Shown here piece by piece: positions 9,719 to 20,800 of a DNA stretch of 64,000 nucleotides (position 1 is its first letter; each line of letters begins with the position of its first letter). The translations under genes and the position numbers were made by a program. The stretch is from positions 90,974 through 154,973 of the forward strand of contig NZ_JACJSC010000011.1 in NCBI RefSeq assembly GCF_014697575.1, written 5' to 3'. The notes under the pieces are model-generated. The model ran no database searches, had not been told where the DNA came from, and saw only the letters and a list, made by a program, of their open reading frames with translations. The DNA comes from Planktothrix sp. FACHB-1365 (lineage in GTDB: Bacteria; Cyanobacteriota; Cyanobacteriia; Cyanobacteriales; Microcoleaceae).

Positions 9719-12388
9719 ATGATAGAGAAAGTCACAAACATTGATGAACTTGAAGCCCTCATAAAACGGGTGAAAGTGGCAGAAGAAAAGTATGCAAGCT
9801 ATACTCAAGAACAGGTAGACTATATCTTTAAAAAAGCAGCCCTCGCCGCCAATGCTGCCCGTATTCCCTTAGCAAAAATGGCGGTCGAAGAAACGGGAAT
9901 GGGGGTAGTCGAAGATAAAGTCATCAAAAACCATTTTGCCTCAGAAATTATCTACAATAAATATAAACACGATAAAACCTGTGGAGTCATCGAAGAAGAC
10001 AAATCCTTTGGATTCCAAAAAATCGCTGAACCCGTTGGTATTCTAGCCGGGATTGTTCCCACCACAAACCCCACATCAACGGCAATTTTTAAAGCCTTAA
10101 TTGCGCTTAAAACTCGCAACGGGATTATTTTTTCTCCTCATCCCCGCGCCAAACATTGTACCGCCGCCGCCGCTAAAATTGTTCTCGATGCTGCCATCGA
10201 AGCTGGTGCCCCAGAAGATATTATGGGTTGGATTGATGAGCCCACTGTTCCCCTGTCCCAAGCTTTAATGCAGCACCCGGATATTAAATTAATTTTAGCC
10301 ACCGGAGGCCCCGGAATGGTACGGGCTGCCTATTCTTCCGGTAATCCTTCCTTGGGTGTTGGTGCCGGAAATACCCCCGCTTTAATTGATGATACCGCCC
10401 ATATTAAAATGGCTGTTTCCTCAATTATTATTAGTAAAACCTTTGATAATGGCATGATTTGTGCCAGTGAACAATCGGTGATTGTAGTTGATTCCGTTTA
10501 TGAAGAAGTCAAACAAGAATTTACCCTGCGCGGCGCTTATTTCCTCACCCCAGAAGAACGGGAACGCATGAAAAATGTTATCTTTGTTAACGGACATTTG
10601 AATGGGGAAATTGTCGGTCAACCCGTGCAGAAATTAGCAGCTTTAGCTGATATTACAATTCCCGAAGAAACACGGGTGATTATTGGGGAAGGAATCGAAG
10701 TTGACGAAACTGATCCCTTTTCCCATGAAAAACTTTCTCCGATTTTAGCCATGTATCGGGCAACAAATTTTGAGGATGCTGTTGCTAAAGCCGATACGTT
10801 AGTACAGTTAGGCGGACGAGGACACACCGCTGCTCTCTACACTTCTCCCAGTAATATTGACCATATTAAACGCTTTGAAGATACCGTTCAAACAGCACGG
10901 GTTTTAATTAATACCCCATCCTCTCAAGGGGCAATTGGAGATATTTATAACTTCCGTCTTGACCCTTCTTTAACTTTAGGCTGTGGCACTTGGGGCGGTA
11001 ATTCCATTAGTGAAAACGTTGAACCTCGGCATTTATTAAATATTAAAACCGTCGCAGAACGTCGGGAAAATATGCTGTGGTTTCGTATTCCTCCCAAAGT
11101 TTATTTCAAATATGGATCATTACCCGTTGCCATTCGAGAATTAGCCGGAAAACAACGGGCATTTATTGTCACCGATAAACCCTTATTTGATATCGGGGTA
11201 ACAAATTCTCTGGAGGAAGTTTTAGAAGAAATTGGGCTTAAATATGATGTTTTCTACGATGTTGAACCCGACCCCTCTTTAGATACGGTACAACGGGGAT
11301 TAGCGTTAATGAATACGTTTAAACCCGATGTGATTATTGCCATTGGTGGGGGTTCTCCGATGGATGCAGCTAAAATTATGTGGTTAATGTATGAACACCC
11401 GGATATTGAATTTGAAGGGTTAGCCATGCGGTTTATGGATATTCGGAAACGGGTTTATGAACTACCTCCGTTAGGAGAAAAAGCAATTTTAGTTGCCATT
11501 CCCACCACATCAGGAACGGGTTCAGAGGTCACACCCTTTGCTGTTGTAACAGACCGACGCACGAATATTAAATATCCCTTAGCGGACTATGCCTTAACCC
11601 CAAATATGGCAATTATTGACCCGGAATTAGTGTTAAATATGCCCAAAAGTTTAACCGCTTTCGGGGGGGTTGATGCCTTAACCCATGCCATCGAATCCTA
11701 TGTTTCGGTGTTAGCTTCGGAATATACCAATGGGTTAGCTTTAGAAGCGATTCGGTTAATCTTTAAATACCTGCCCAGTTCCTATGAAAATGGAGCAAAA
11801 GATCCGAAAGCACGGGAAAAAATGCACTATGCTGCAACGATGGCAGGGATGGCATTTGCGAATGGATTTTTAGGGATTTGTCACTCGTTAGCCCATCAAT
11901 TAGGCGGAACATTCCACATCCCACATGGATTAGCGAATGCGTTATTAATTAGTTATGTTATTCGTTATAATGCGACGGATGTTCCCTTCAAACAAGCGAC
12001 TTTTTCTCAATATAAATATCCGAATGCCAAATGGCGCTATTCTCGGATTGCCGATTATCTACGCTTAGGCGGAGAAACGGAAGATGAAAAAATAGATCGG
12101 TTAATTCTGGCTATTGAAGAATTAAAACGGTTAGTGGGAATTCCGGCTTCCATTCAAGAGGTTTTAACGGATAAAACCGAAGCGGAATTTATGGCGAAAT
12201 TAGATGAAGTTGCAGACCAAGCTTTTGATGATCAATGTACCGGGGCAAATCCTCGTTATCCGTTGATTAAAGACTTGAAACAACTGTTAATTGATGCTTA
12301 TTATGGTCGTCCTTTAGTGTCATCTGATTATAATGGCGATCGCATTTTCCCCAACTTTGAACCTCAACCGATGATGATTGGCGGTTAA
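9719..12388 (+). CDS. adhE: bifunctional acetaldehyde-CoA / alcohol dehydrogenase
   Basis: AdhE (889 aa, the usual length) reduces acetyl-CoA to acetaldehyde and on to ethanol with two NADH. The N-terminal CoA-acylating aldehyde dehydrogenase half has its catalytic cysteine at residue 248 (GMICASEQSV). The C-terminal iron-dependent alcohol dehydrogenase half starts near residue 455; it has the nucleotide-binding GGGSPMDAAK motif and iron-ligand segments DALTHAIESY and CHSLAHQLGGTFHIPHG. The start is preceded by gaaggggacgacta. AdhE forms spirosome filaments in other bacteria. In a cyanobacterium its expected role is dark anaerobic fermentation of glycogen (inference); glgA lies 19 kb away. 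It ends at a strong inverted repeat shared with the converging gene. Confidence 0.97.
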   Translation: MIEKVTNIDELEALIKRVKVAEEKYASYTQEQVDYIFKKAALAANAARIPLAKMAVEETGMGVVEDKVIKNHFASEIIYNKYKHDKTCGVIEEDKSFGFQKIAEPVGILAGIVPTTNPTSTAIFKALIALKTRNGIIFSPHPRAKHCTAAAAKIVLDAAIEAGAPEDIMGWIDEPTVPLSQALMQHPDIKLILATGGPGMVRAAYSSGNPSLGVGAGNTPALIDDTAHIKMAVSSIIISKTFDNGMICASEQSVIVVDSVYEEVKQEFTLRGAYFLTPEERERMKNVIFVNGHLNGEIVGQPVQKLAALADITIPEETRVIIGEGIEVDETDPFSHEKLSPILAMYRATNFEDAVAKADTLVQLGGRGHTAALYTSPSNIDHIKRFEDTVQTARVLINTPSSQGAIGDIYNFRLDPSLTLGCGTWGGNSISENVEPRHLLNIKTVAERRENMLWFRIPPKVYFKYGSLPVAIRELAGKQRAFIVTDKPLFDIGVTNSLEEVLEEIGLKYDVFYDVEPDPSLDTVQRGLALMNTFKPDVIIAIGGGSPMDAAKIMWLMYEHPDIEFEGLAMRFMDIRKRVYELPPLGEKAILVAIPTTSGTGSEVTPFAVVTDRRTNIKYPLADYALTPNMAIIDPELVLNMPKSLTAFGGVDALTHAIESYVSVLASEYTNGLALEAIRLIFKYLPSSYENGAKDPKAREKMHYAATMAGMAFANGFLGICHSLAHQLGGTFHIPHGLANALLISYVIRYNATDVPFKQATFSQYKYPNAKWRYSRIADYLRLGGETEDEKIDRLILAIEELKRLVGIPASIQEVLTDKTEAEFMAKLDEVADQAFDDQCTGANPRYPLIKDLKQLLIDAYYGRPLVSSDYNGDRIFPNFEPQPMMIGG

Positions 12389-12402
12389 AGACATTAAGCT
12401 TT

Positions 12403-12444
12403 AACCTGCGATAGCCTAGCAACCGTCTATTGGTATCGCAGGTT
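12403..12444. terminator. bidirectional hairpin terminator between adhE and glycosyltransferase gene
   Basis: A perfect 11-bp inverted repeat (aacctgcgata at 12403-12413, tatcgcaggtt at 12434-12444) with a 20-base loop sits between two converging stop codons and is followed by aattttatt. Position and symmetry fit a terminator working on both strands, although the T-run is short. Confidence 0.65.
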
Positions 12445-12468
12445 AATTTTATTGATCATTTCTGATTT

Positions 12469-15400
12469 CTACAGATAACCTTGATAAATCTGCCCTACTA
12501 GATTTTTTAGATCATCTGATAAAAATGAATAATCAGGATGAGTATACAGTTTTTGATAAAATTTTCTCAGTTCAGAATAACCTGACTCAGCATTTTTTAA
12601 AGTTTGTTGATCAGAATGTAAACGAAAACCGGATAATTTTTGATTGATAAATCCAATTTTATAACAACCCATGAGTCTTAACCAGAGATCTAAATCTAAC
12701 AACTGTTTAAATTCTGAGTCAAACCCTCCCAGTTGTTCAATTGCTGCTTTTTTAATCAAAACGGTACTAGGTTCTCCAATTTTATTCAGTGGACTCTGAA
12801 GTAACTGAGGATCAGTTAATAAATCTTTTCCGGTTTGAATTGATTTTAAGTTAGACCAATTTTGATGTAAATCTTGATAACCATAATAAGCTCTCAGCAA
12901 GATTTGATTGGCTGTTGCTTCTGGAGATAGAATAATATTTCTAGGTGAAAAAACTAGACCAATTTCTGTATCGGTTTCCGCTAAATTTACCAATTCTTCA
13001 AGACAATTGGGTTCCAATAAATCATCTTGAAATAAAAATTTAATATATTTCCCGTGAGCTTGAGAGACACAATAATTCCAATTTTGGGCTAACCCATATT
13101 GTTCATGCTGAAATAGGGATACTTTCAAAGAACAATTTTTCTGAAAAGATTGAATAATTTCTAAAGTTTTATCCGTTGAACTATCATCAGAGATAATAAT
13201 TTCTAAATGAGGATAGGTTTGATCAACGACACTTGATAACGCCTCTGCTAAATATTTCTCACCATTATAGGTGGGAATACAAACACTAACTAGGGGAAGT
13301 TCATATGACATCCCATTATAGATGCTACAGATACTCTCCCCTAACCCCGCCTGTAGAGACGTTGCATGCAACGTCTCTACAGGCGGCGATTTGTAGCCAA
13401 CATTTAGGGATTTCATATCAGAAGCCAAACCTTTAAATTCAGGTAAAATTTTAGGAGAATCTGAAACGGGAGAACCACTTAAATAAGCTTCTTGTAAAAT
13501 TTGGCGATAACTTTCTACCATTTGTTCAAAATTATTAAAGCGATCTAAAACCTTTAAGGAATTTTGAGCGAGGTGCGATCGCAATTTTTCATCCGTTAAT
13601 AACTGAGTAATAACCTTCGCTAAAGCGTCAATATTACCCGGAGGATAAAATAGCCCATTTACGCCTTGTTTAACTTGTTCTTTGACCCCAAAAACAGGTG
13701 TCGCAATAATCGGTAAACCATAATTCATGGCTTCTAAAATCACACGGGGGAAACTTTCAATTCGAGAAGTTAAAATAAAGATATCCCCCGCTTTATAATA
13801 ACGTTCTGTATCAGGAGTTTCAGGAATAATATTAATTTTTTCCTGTAAAACTATCGGTAAACTCCGTACTAAAGTTTTTAATTCATCACTATAGAAACTA
13901 GGGCGATCGCCAACCATCAAAATTTTAACTTTTTTCTGCCATTCTGGAGGTAATTTTGCCAAAGCTAAGGGCAAATCTTTTTGCCCTTTTCGAGATCCCA
14001 CCGTTCCCAATAGTAATAAAACAATTTCATCTTTTTTAATCTTTAAAGATTCTCTAGCTTTTTCCCTCGTCCAAGTTGTATTAATCATTGAGGATGAACT
14101 GCGATTAATCCCATTATAAATCACGGTAAAATTATGACTATAATTCAGGTTTAAATAATTTTTTTGAGTTTCGGAAGAAACAAAAACAACACGATAAGGA
14201 AACCGAAAACACTCTAAAGCATGACGAGTGATTTCTTCATTTAATCCTTGAAAATAACTCTCTAAGGGTTCACTTTCATGTATATTCCAAATACAAGGAA
14301 TCCCCAATCGTTGAGCGCAATCTACTAAAAAAAAGTTAGGCAATGTATTAACATAAAAAACATCTATCTTGAGTTTAGATAACTGCTGGCTTAATTTTTG
14401 TATTATCAAATTATAGGTATCTAAATCATATTTTACGTCTAAAGGATAGGGTTTACAAATCATTACCTGTATGCCTTGTTTTTGATATTCTGTTTGTAAT
14501 AACCCTTCTTGAAAAGAAAATACAATCGGTTCAATCAATCCGGCTTTTGCTAACTCCACTGCAATTTCATATTGATGTAAAGGTGCACCTGTTAAATCCA
14601 ATAAATGACTCGCAATTAATACCCGCAATCGTTTTTTCATTGACCCTAAGAAAAACCGCCGAGGTTGGATTCTAAAATGTTCATCCGCTAAGGATAAATG
14701 AGGACTATAATAAGGATCAACTTTATTTCCGTATAAGTGTCGAAATGCTGCTACTTCTTGGGGTGAATCTTCATAACCTCTAGTTGCACCTTCATGATGA
14801 ATTAATTCTGCTGTCGGACAATAAACACTTCTCCATCCTTTCTCACTGAGTCGATAGCAATAATCAACATCATTGTAAGCTACAGCAAACTGTTCTGAAT
14901 CAAATCCTCCCATCTCTAAAAATAAATTCCGAGGTGTCAATAAACAAGCCGCACTAACCGCCGAATAATTGCGAACAACTTGAATATAACTTAAGTAACC
15001 ATTGGCTTTACTGGGTCTTAATTTAAACCCATGACCTGCTAATCCTTGATGCAGTCCATGAACAACTCCAGCGTGTTGAATTTTTTCATTGGGAAATACT
15101 AATTTTGCTCCAACAGCACCAACTCCTTGGATTTGAGCATAACCCATCATTTGACTTAACCAATGGGGAGAAATTACCTCAGTATCATTATTCAAAAATA
15201 GGATATAATCACTCTGAATCTGTTGAACCGCTTGATTATGAATTGCAGCAAAATTAAAGGTTTTATCAGGGGTTTCAATTTTTAACACTTGCAGGGGAAT
15301 CTGTTCTAAATAAGCAAGGGTATTAGTATCATCACTGCCATTATCAATAATCACTATTTGATAATTTTGATAGGTTGTTTTCTTCAGGGAAGATAAACAA

Positions 15401-17397
15401 GCTTCTAATAACTGTTTTTGATTTTTAGTGGGAATTAAAATCGTCACCGATGGCCCTTGATCGGGAAATTGATGCTCAAAAACTCCGACTTGTTTATGAA
15501 TTGCCCAGTTAGGTTGTTGAATGCTTCCTGCAATTCCCCGACGTTGAAAAGCTTCTTGTAACGCTTGAATAGAAGCTTTAAAACTATTGGGTTTTGCAAG
15601 GGCTGAATTTGCTGTTGAACCGGGAATTGCTCGCCAATGATATAGAATTAAAGGTAAATGAGCAATCTGATGACAAATTTCCGTTGCTCTTAAGGCAAAA
15701 TCATAATCCTGGGCTCCTTCAAATCCAATTCTAAATCCCCCCAATTGTTCAAAGATTTCTCGTTTCACTCCCCACAAATGACCGATATACATATAGGATA
15801 AAAGCAGTTCGGGTGACCAATCTGGTTTAAATTGAGGAGCAAAACGATTACCTTGACTATCAATTTTATCATCATCGGAATAAAGAAACTCTGTTTCTGG
15901 ATGTTCCCCTAAATATAAGGCGATTTCTGCTAAAGCATCGAGGGTGAGTTGATCATCATGATCTAAAAACAGTAAAAATTCTCCGGTTGCTAAACTTGCT
16001 GCACTATTACTCGCTTGACTAATATTGCCATTTTCTGGACGAAATATCACACGAATACGCGAATCTTGTTTTTGCCATTGGTTTAATCGTTTTTGAATTT
16101 CTGGATGGGTACTTCCATCATCTGCAATACAAAGTTCCCAATTGACGTAAATTTGTTGAGTAACACTGGCGATCGCTTTTTCTAAATATTCTACTAAAGG
16201 ATTATATACTGGCATAATCACAGATAGTTTAGGAAGCTTTGATATATCCTTTTTTAACCGAGAATGTAAGAACATCTGGACTCTTTGATTCCACTGATTA
16301 ACATTTAACCAAGCTTCATAGGGTTTTAGACTTTGGGAACTAACAAAATCAGAGGGTTTAACTGGAATAATTTCTGATGGAATGGGTTGAGTTTTATTCA
16401 GCTTTAATTCAGTATTTAAACCCTCAATTTCCCGTTCTAAATTTCTAATTTTTAGCCAATCTTGACAGATCCAAGCTTGAGGAGGATCGGAAGGTTGCCA
16501 CTGTGACCAGGATAACTGAGGTTCGGTATTTAAAGGGGAAGATTCAGCTTCTAATGCCAAATATAAATCTAAAGCTTTGGGGAAATATTGTTTAATAATT
16601 TCAGATCTATAGTTTGGAATTGATTTAGATTTTAATAAATTAGGTTGAATAATTTGATCATAGTTTGGATGAGATAAATCTAAGGTAAAATCTTTATTGA
16701 TTTTATTAATAAACTCCTGGTTATTATCAATTAAATAATGAACATTAATTAATACACATTTAGCAGAGTTTTTACGATAAAATTCTAATATTTTTTGATT
16801 ATATAAAATCCATGAATCAATCGCAAGTTGAGGATTTTGTTGAATTAAATCATCTGTTCCTCGACGATACAAAGAATCAACAACTTCCCAAGGGGAGCGA
16901 TAGACAAAAATAAACTTAGCTTGGGGTATTAAGGTTTGCCAAAAGTTTAAGAATAATGTCGTGCGTGGATCTTTCCATCCCCAGAGATTTCGTTGAGATT
17001 TTCGGGTGATTAAGGTTTTAGCGGCTGTTACATATTCAGGTAAGATTTGTTTATGGGGTTGAATCATCCATCCCTCAATATTTAAGTTTTGCGATCGCAA
17101 TACGGTTTGATGAAACTGGACGAACTCAACATCCTCAAAATGGCCCCTAATATTACCCGTATTAGCTCCAATTAATTGATCCCCTAAATAGACACCAGCT
17201 TCTTGCAAAATAGTAGCAATTAAGGACGTTCCTGAACGGTGCATTCCCGTAATTACTAATACCGTTGTATGGGGAGTCGTGACAATTCCTGGTGATGGCA
17301 TTAATAACTCCGTACTAGGGGGAGAAGTTGGGACTGGGGAAGAACTAGAGATAGGAATTTGGGGTTCGAGGGAACGCAAAATATCAGATTCTCGCAT
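12469..17397 (-). CDS. multidomain sulfotransferase / GT2-GT2-GT4-GT2 glycosyltransferase
   Basis: A 1642-residue cytoplasmic mega-enzyme for a surface glycan. In order: a sulfotransferase domain (about 45-270; PAPS loop TGMHRSGTS); a GT2 domain (about 385-620; SVIMPVYNP, then DDGS and DHDDQ); a second GT2 of rhamnosyltransferase type (about 645-900; ILIPTKNQ, DNGSDD, LNNDTEV); a GT4 domain (about 918-1325; LLGTVGSRKGQKDL, then ESFPRVILEAMNYGLPI); and a third GT2 (about 1365-1642; VCIPTYNGEKY, SDDSSTDKT, QDDLLEP). No signal peptide or membrane segment was seen. The linker between GT4 and the last GT2 contains a 40-bp perfect palindrome (13347-13386) read in frame as PPVETLHATSLQAG. Such proteins build O-antigen, sheath or extracellular polysaccharide. 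The sulfotransferase suggests a sulfated glycan, but acceptor and sugars cannot be told from sequence. Confidence 0.85.
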   Translation of the reverse strand: MRESDILRSLEPQIPISSSSPVPTSPPSTELLMPSPGIVTTPHTTVLVITGMHRSGTSLIATILQEAGVYLGDQLIGANTGNIRGHFEDVEFVQFHQTVLRSQNLNIEGWMIQPHKQILPEYVTAAKTLITRKSQRNLWGWKDPRTTLFLNFWQTLIPQAKFIFVYRSPWEVVDSLYRRGTDDLIQQNPQLAIDSWILYNQKILEFYRKNSAKCVLINVHYLIDNNQEFINKINKDFTLDLSHPNYDQIIQPNLLKSKSIPNYRSEIIKQYFPKALDLYLALEAESSPLNTEPQLSWSQWQPSDPPQAWICQDWLKIRNLEREIEGLNTELKLNKTQPIPSEIIPVKPSDFVSSQSLKPYEAWLNVNQWNQRVQMFLHSRLKKDISKLPKLSVIMPVYNPLVEYLEKAIASVTQQIYVNWELCIADDGSTHPEIQKRLNQWQKQDSRIRVIFRPENGNISQASNSAASLATGEFLLFLDHDDQLTLDALAEIALYLGEHPETEFLYSDDDKIDSQGNRFAPQFKPDWSPELLLSYMYIGHLWGVKREIFEQLGGFRIGFEGAQDYDFALRATEICHQIAHLPLILYHWRAIPGSTANSALAKPNSFKASIQALQEAFQRRGIAGSIQQPNWAIHKQVGVFEHQFPDQGPSVTILIPTKNQKQLLEACLSSLKKTTYQNYQIVIIDNGSDDTNTLAYLEQIPLQVLKIETPDKTFNFAAIHNQAVQQIQSDYILFLNNDTEVISPHWLSQMMGYAQIQGVGAVGAKLVFPNEKIQHAGVVHGLHQGLAGHGFKLRPSKANGYLSYIQVVRNYSAVSAACLLTPRNLFLEMGGFDSEQFAVAYNDVDYCYRLSEKGWRSVYCPTAELIHHEGATRGYEDSPQEVAAFRHLYGNKVDPYYSPHLSLADEHFRIQPRRFFLGSMKKRLRVLIASHLLDLTGAPLHQYEIAVELAKAGLIEPIVFSFQEGLLQTEYQKQGIQVMICKPYPLDVKYDLDTYNLIIQKLSQQLSKLKIDVFYVNTLPNFFLVDCAQRLGIPCIWNIHESEPLESYFQGLNEEITRHALECFRFPYRVVFVSSETQKNYLNLNYSHNFTVIYNGINRSSSSMINTTWTREKARESLKIKKDEIVLLLLGTVGSRKGQKDLPLALAKLPPEWQKKVKILMVGDRPSFYSDELKTLVRSLPIVLQEKINIIPETPDTERYYKAGDIFILTSRIESFPRVILEAMNYGLPIIATPVFGVKEQVKQGVNGLFYPPGNIDALAKVITQLLTDEKLRSHLAQNSLKVLDRFNNFEQMVESYRQILQEAYLSGSPVSDSPKILPEFKGLASDMKSLNVGYKSPPVETLHATSLQAGLGESICSIYNGMSYELPLVSVCIPTYNGEKYLAEALSSVVDQTYPHLEIIISDDSSTDKTLEIIQSFQKNCSLKVSLFQHEQYGLAQNWNYCVSQAHGKYIKFLFQDDLLEPNCLEELVNLAETDTEIGLVFSPRNIILSPEATANQILLRAYYGYQDLHQNWSNLKSIQTGKDLLTDPQLLQSPLNKIGEPSTVLIKKAAIEQLGGFDSEFKQLLDLDLWLRLMGCYKIGFINQKLSGFRLHSDQQTLKNAESGYSELRKFYQKLYTHPDYSFLSDDLKNLVGQIYQGYL
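13347..13386. repeat. 40-bp perfect palindrome inside glycosyltransferase gene
   Basis: Two 20-base arms meet at the centre of gttgcatgcaac and are perfectly complementary (left arm ends gacgttgca, right arm starts tgcaacgtc). The element lies within an open reading frame and encodes a 14-residue linker without a stop. The same core occurs between genes at 28310-28335. Confidence 0.95.
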
Positions 17398-17871
17398 AGA
17401 TAGTCAGTGTTAATAATTTTACTGCTGTTAGAGTAAAACTTAAATTAATCTTAAGTTTTAGGCTTCGGCTTAAATTTAGCTTTATTAATTCTATCTTTAA
17501 TGAAATGTATAGTCTCATTAAATTTTGTTTCAAAAGCCAGAAAACTTGAAAAATTTTACAGCACATCCCCAATAAGATGATATACTTAGTTTCAGATTGA
17601 ATACATCTTCCAACTGTTTTAAGCCTTAAACCTTACTCGTTTTGACTTTCACAGGGTTCCCTCCTCCCCCACCCCAAATTTCTCACTGACCTGCTACTAA
17701 AATTGCTGAAACCGTTCTGCACAACAGGACGCATTATTCCTATTTAATATTTCTCTGCTCAATAAACTTCGTTGCGCTAGATAGTTTGTTGGGTTAGGGA
17801 TGTTGCTGGCTATTAAATCTAATAGCCCAGACTCGACTTGCCTTTGTTAGATAATTGAGGACGAAAATATT
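17398..17871. other. intergenic region upstream of the 2464-aa surface protein gene
   Basis: About 470 bases between two divergent genes. It is A+T-rich near 17400-17580 (with cttaaatt/aattaatcttaag inverted elements) and then C-rich around 17655-17690. A gagga ribosome site lies about 10 bases before the ATG at 17872. I see no convincing gene here; a 62-codon frame near 17384-17572 is AT-rich low-complexity coding and was rejected. The promoters of both neighbours should be here. Confidence 0.5.
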
Positions 17872-20800
17872 ATGCCTGATCTATATTATGAGGATAGCTT
17901 AGAATCTTCTGGGTACTTAGGATGGCCTGAAGGATGGAACTCCTACCCTAACTTGGTACTTCAGTCTGGGGATACCGATACATTTACCTTTGAGGTAGCA
18001 TCAACGGGATATGTCGATGTCTCTCTCTATTCCGATGAAACTAGCGGGAACTTAGACTTTTCAGTAACCAACTCGAATGGAGAGGTGGAAACTACTTCTA
18101 ATAATCTTGGTAGTTATTCAGAATATGGCTCTTTCTATTCTGATTACGGTGGAACTTATACAGTTGAAGTTACAGATTCAACGGGAGCAGGAAACTCGAA
18201 CTACACTCTAACCTTGAATACACCTTCCTACTACGACAGCTATGACTATAGCTATCCCGATTATTCGTACTACGACATCTACGACTATAGCTATTCCGAT
18301 TACTCGTACTACGACCCCTACAGCTATAGCTATTCCGATTACTCGTACTACGACCCCTACAACTATAGCTACGACTATAGCTACGACTATAGCTACGACT
18401 ATAGCTACGACTATAGCTACGACTATAGCTATTCCGATTACTCGTACTACGACACCTACAACAGCTACAACAGCTACAACACCTACAACAGCTACAACAC
18501 CTACAACACCTACAACAGCTACAACACCTACAACACCTACAACAGCTACAACACCTACACCAGCTACAACACCTACAACGACCCGTACTATTATACCAGT
18601 TACTACGATCCATACTACATAGATCCATACTACATAGATCCATACTGGTACGGCTCGACTACTATCACTAATGATGGTTTGTACAATTCAAGCCAAAGCA
18701 CAGCATGGAATTTATCCATCGATAATAGTACGAGTTATTGCTACCAATCTAATCTAGCCATTACTGCTGGCGAAGAAGACTGGTTCAAATTTACTGTAGG
18801 AAATAATCTTCAAAGCGGAAGCTACTTATACCTGTCTTTCAACAGTTATGAAGAAGATCTCAACTTTGAGATTTTAAATCAGAGTGGCACTGTCGTGCAG
18901 TCAGGTAAAACCTGGAATTACGGTTACGAAAATGTTGACATAAGTACATTCACAGCCGGAACCTACTCCATTAAAGTCTATGGTAGCAATGAAGAAAACT
19001 ATGGTTGGACAGGTAGTGGTAACTCAAACTACAGCATCAGTCTCTATAAACCCGAAGCTGCACTACCAGATCAATATCCCAGCAATAACAGCTTCGATAC
19101 AGCCGGTGTTTTAACCCAATCAGTCACAGAGAATTTAATCACAGATAATGATTATTCAGACTGGTTCAAGTTCACCTTAAATAACGCTCCGGCTCCAGGG
19201 AATCAAGTTCGCCTAGATTTTCCATCTCTGTCTGGCGACCTGAATTTGTCGCTGTACAACCAAGACGGTTATCTGATCAATAGCTCCTACAATTGGTATA
19301 CGGATCAGGAGGCGGTTGCCCTATCCTTCTTATCAGCCGGAACTTACTATGTCGAGGTGTCAGGACAAAATGACAGCACCTACAAACTAACCGTTGATGG
19401 ACTGGGACAAACTTCTGGTTCCGGTGGTGGGACTAAACCTACGACGATTCCTCCCGATAAATACGATAAGTCTTCACCCTACAATAATGATCAAGCTAAT
19501 GCTACTACACTGACCTTACCGACGAGTGGTGTGGTTAACGAAACCAATCTGAGTATTCACAACAACACTGATAAAGATTGGTTTAAGTTTGAACTGCCTG
19601 CTCAAGGGGAGCGGTTGGTAGGAAGTAGCCTAGGTATTAATTTACAGAACTCCCAAGGTGACTTAGACCTAAAACTTTACAATGCCAACAAAGTACAAAT
19701 CGCTTCTTCAGAAACCTCCAATAACACTGAAACCATTAATTTAGATAGCCTAGCTGGAGGAACTTACTACGCTGAAGTCTATGGCTGGAACCAAGCCACC
19801 AACTCTAACTACAGCCTAACGCTGAACGCACCCCCGAAAACTACTACCACCCCAGATCAGCCTTCTAGCATTGAGGACGATCACTTTGAAGAGAATGATT
19901 TTATCGACGCTGCTAAGGATCTGAAAAACGATGGTAAAAATATTCCTTTGAGTCAGCTAGTTAGCAAATCGGGTGATGATGACTACTTCAAGTTTACCGT
20001 TCCTGATAAGGTCAAAGCGGGTAGCGAACTGAGTATCGCCTTTACCAATGCCGTTGCTGACTTAGACTTAGAACTTTACGATGCCAATCAACAACTCATT
20101 GATGGTTCCTGGTCATCGAATAATGGCGAAAGCATTGATATTAGTAGTCTAACCCCCGGAGAATACTATGCTCGTGTCTCCATGTGGAATGGTAAAGCCA
20201 GTGGTTACACCCTGAACGTTAACTTTGTAACCGATGAACCCTCCACTGTTCCTGGTGCCAATAGCCAAGATGATGATCCCTTTGAACAAAATGATTCTCT
20301 GAATGGTGCGACTCCCCTGGCTCCGGTCAATGGAGTGATCAATCAACAGAACTTGATAATTAAATCCGGTGATGATGACTACTTCCAGTTTGAGGTTCCT
20401 AATAGCTTAGAAGCTGATAGCGCTTTAAGTATTAGTTTCCAACACAATCAAGGAGATCTGGACTTAGAACTGTATGACTCTGATGGTCAGCCAGTAGGAA
20501 GTTCAGCAACGGTTGGGAACCAAGAAAGCATCAGCTTAGAAGGACTGGCGGCGGGAACCTACAAGGCTCGAGTGTTTGGGTATGGAGGAGCCAGTAACCC
20601 CAACTACAACTTAACGGTTACAGGATTAGGTGCTTCTAGTTCCACAACAACACCGATCTCTGGTGATGATCGCTTGGAAGAAAATGATACTCAACAAACT
20701 GCTTCTGAAGTGAAGTTAGAAACCAATGGTCAAGCCAACCTGGACAATCTAGTTATTAAAGCCAATGACCCGGATTACTTCAAGTTTGTCCTGCCAGATG

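Noticed and set aside
17384..17572. 62-codon minus-strand frame
   Set aside because: Leu/Lys/Ile-rich translation of A+T-rich spacer overlapping the glycosyltransferase start.
18170..18643. Long frames opposite or beside the Tyr-rich tract
   Set aside because: Low-complexity shadows (Ser/Cys/Arg or Thr/Ile repeats) of the real coding strand.
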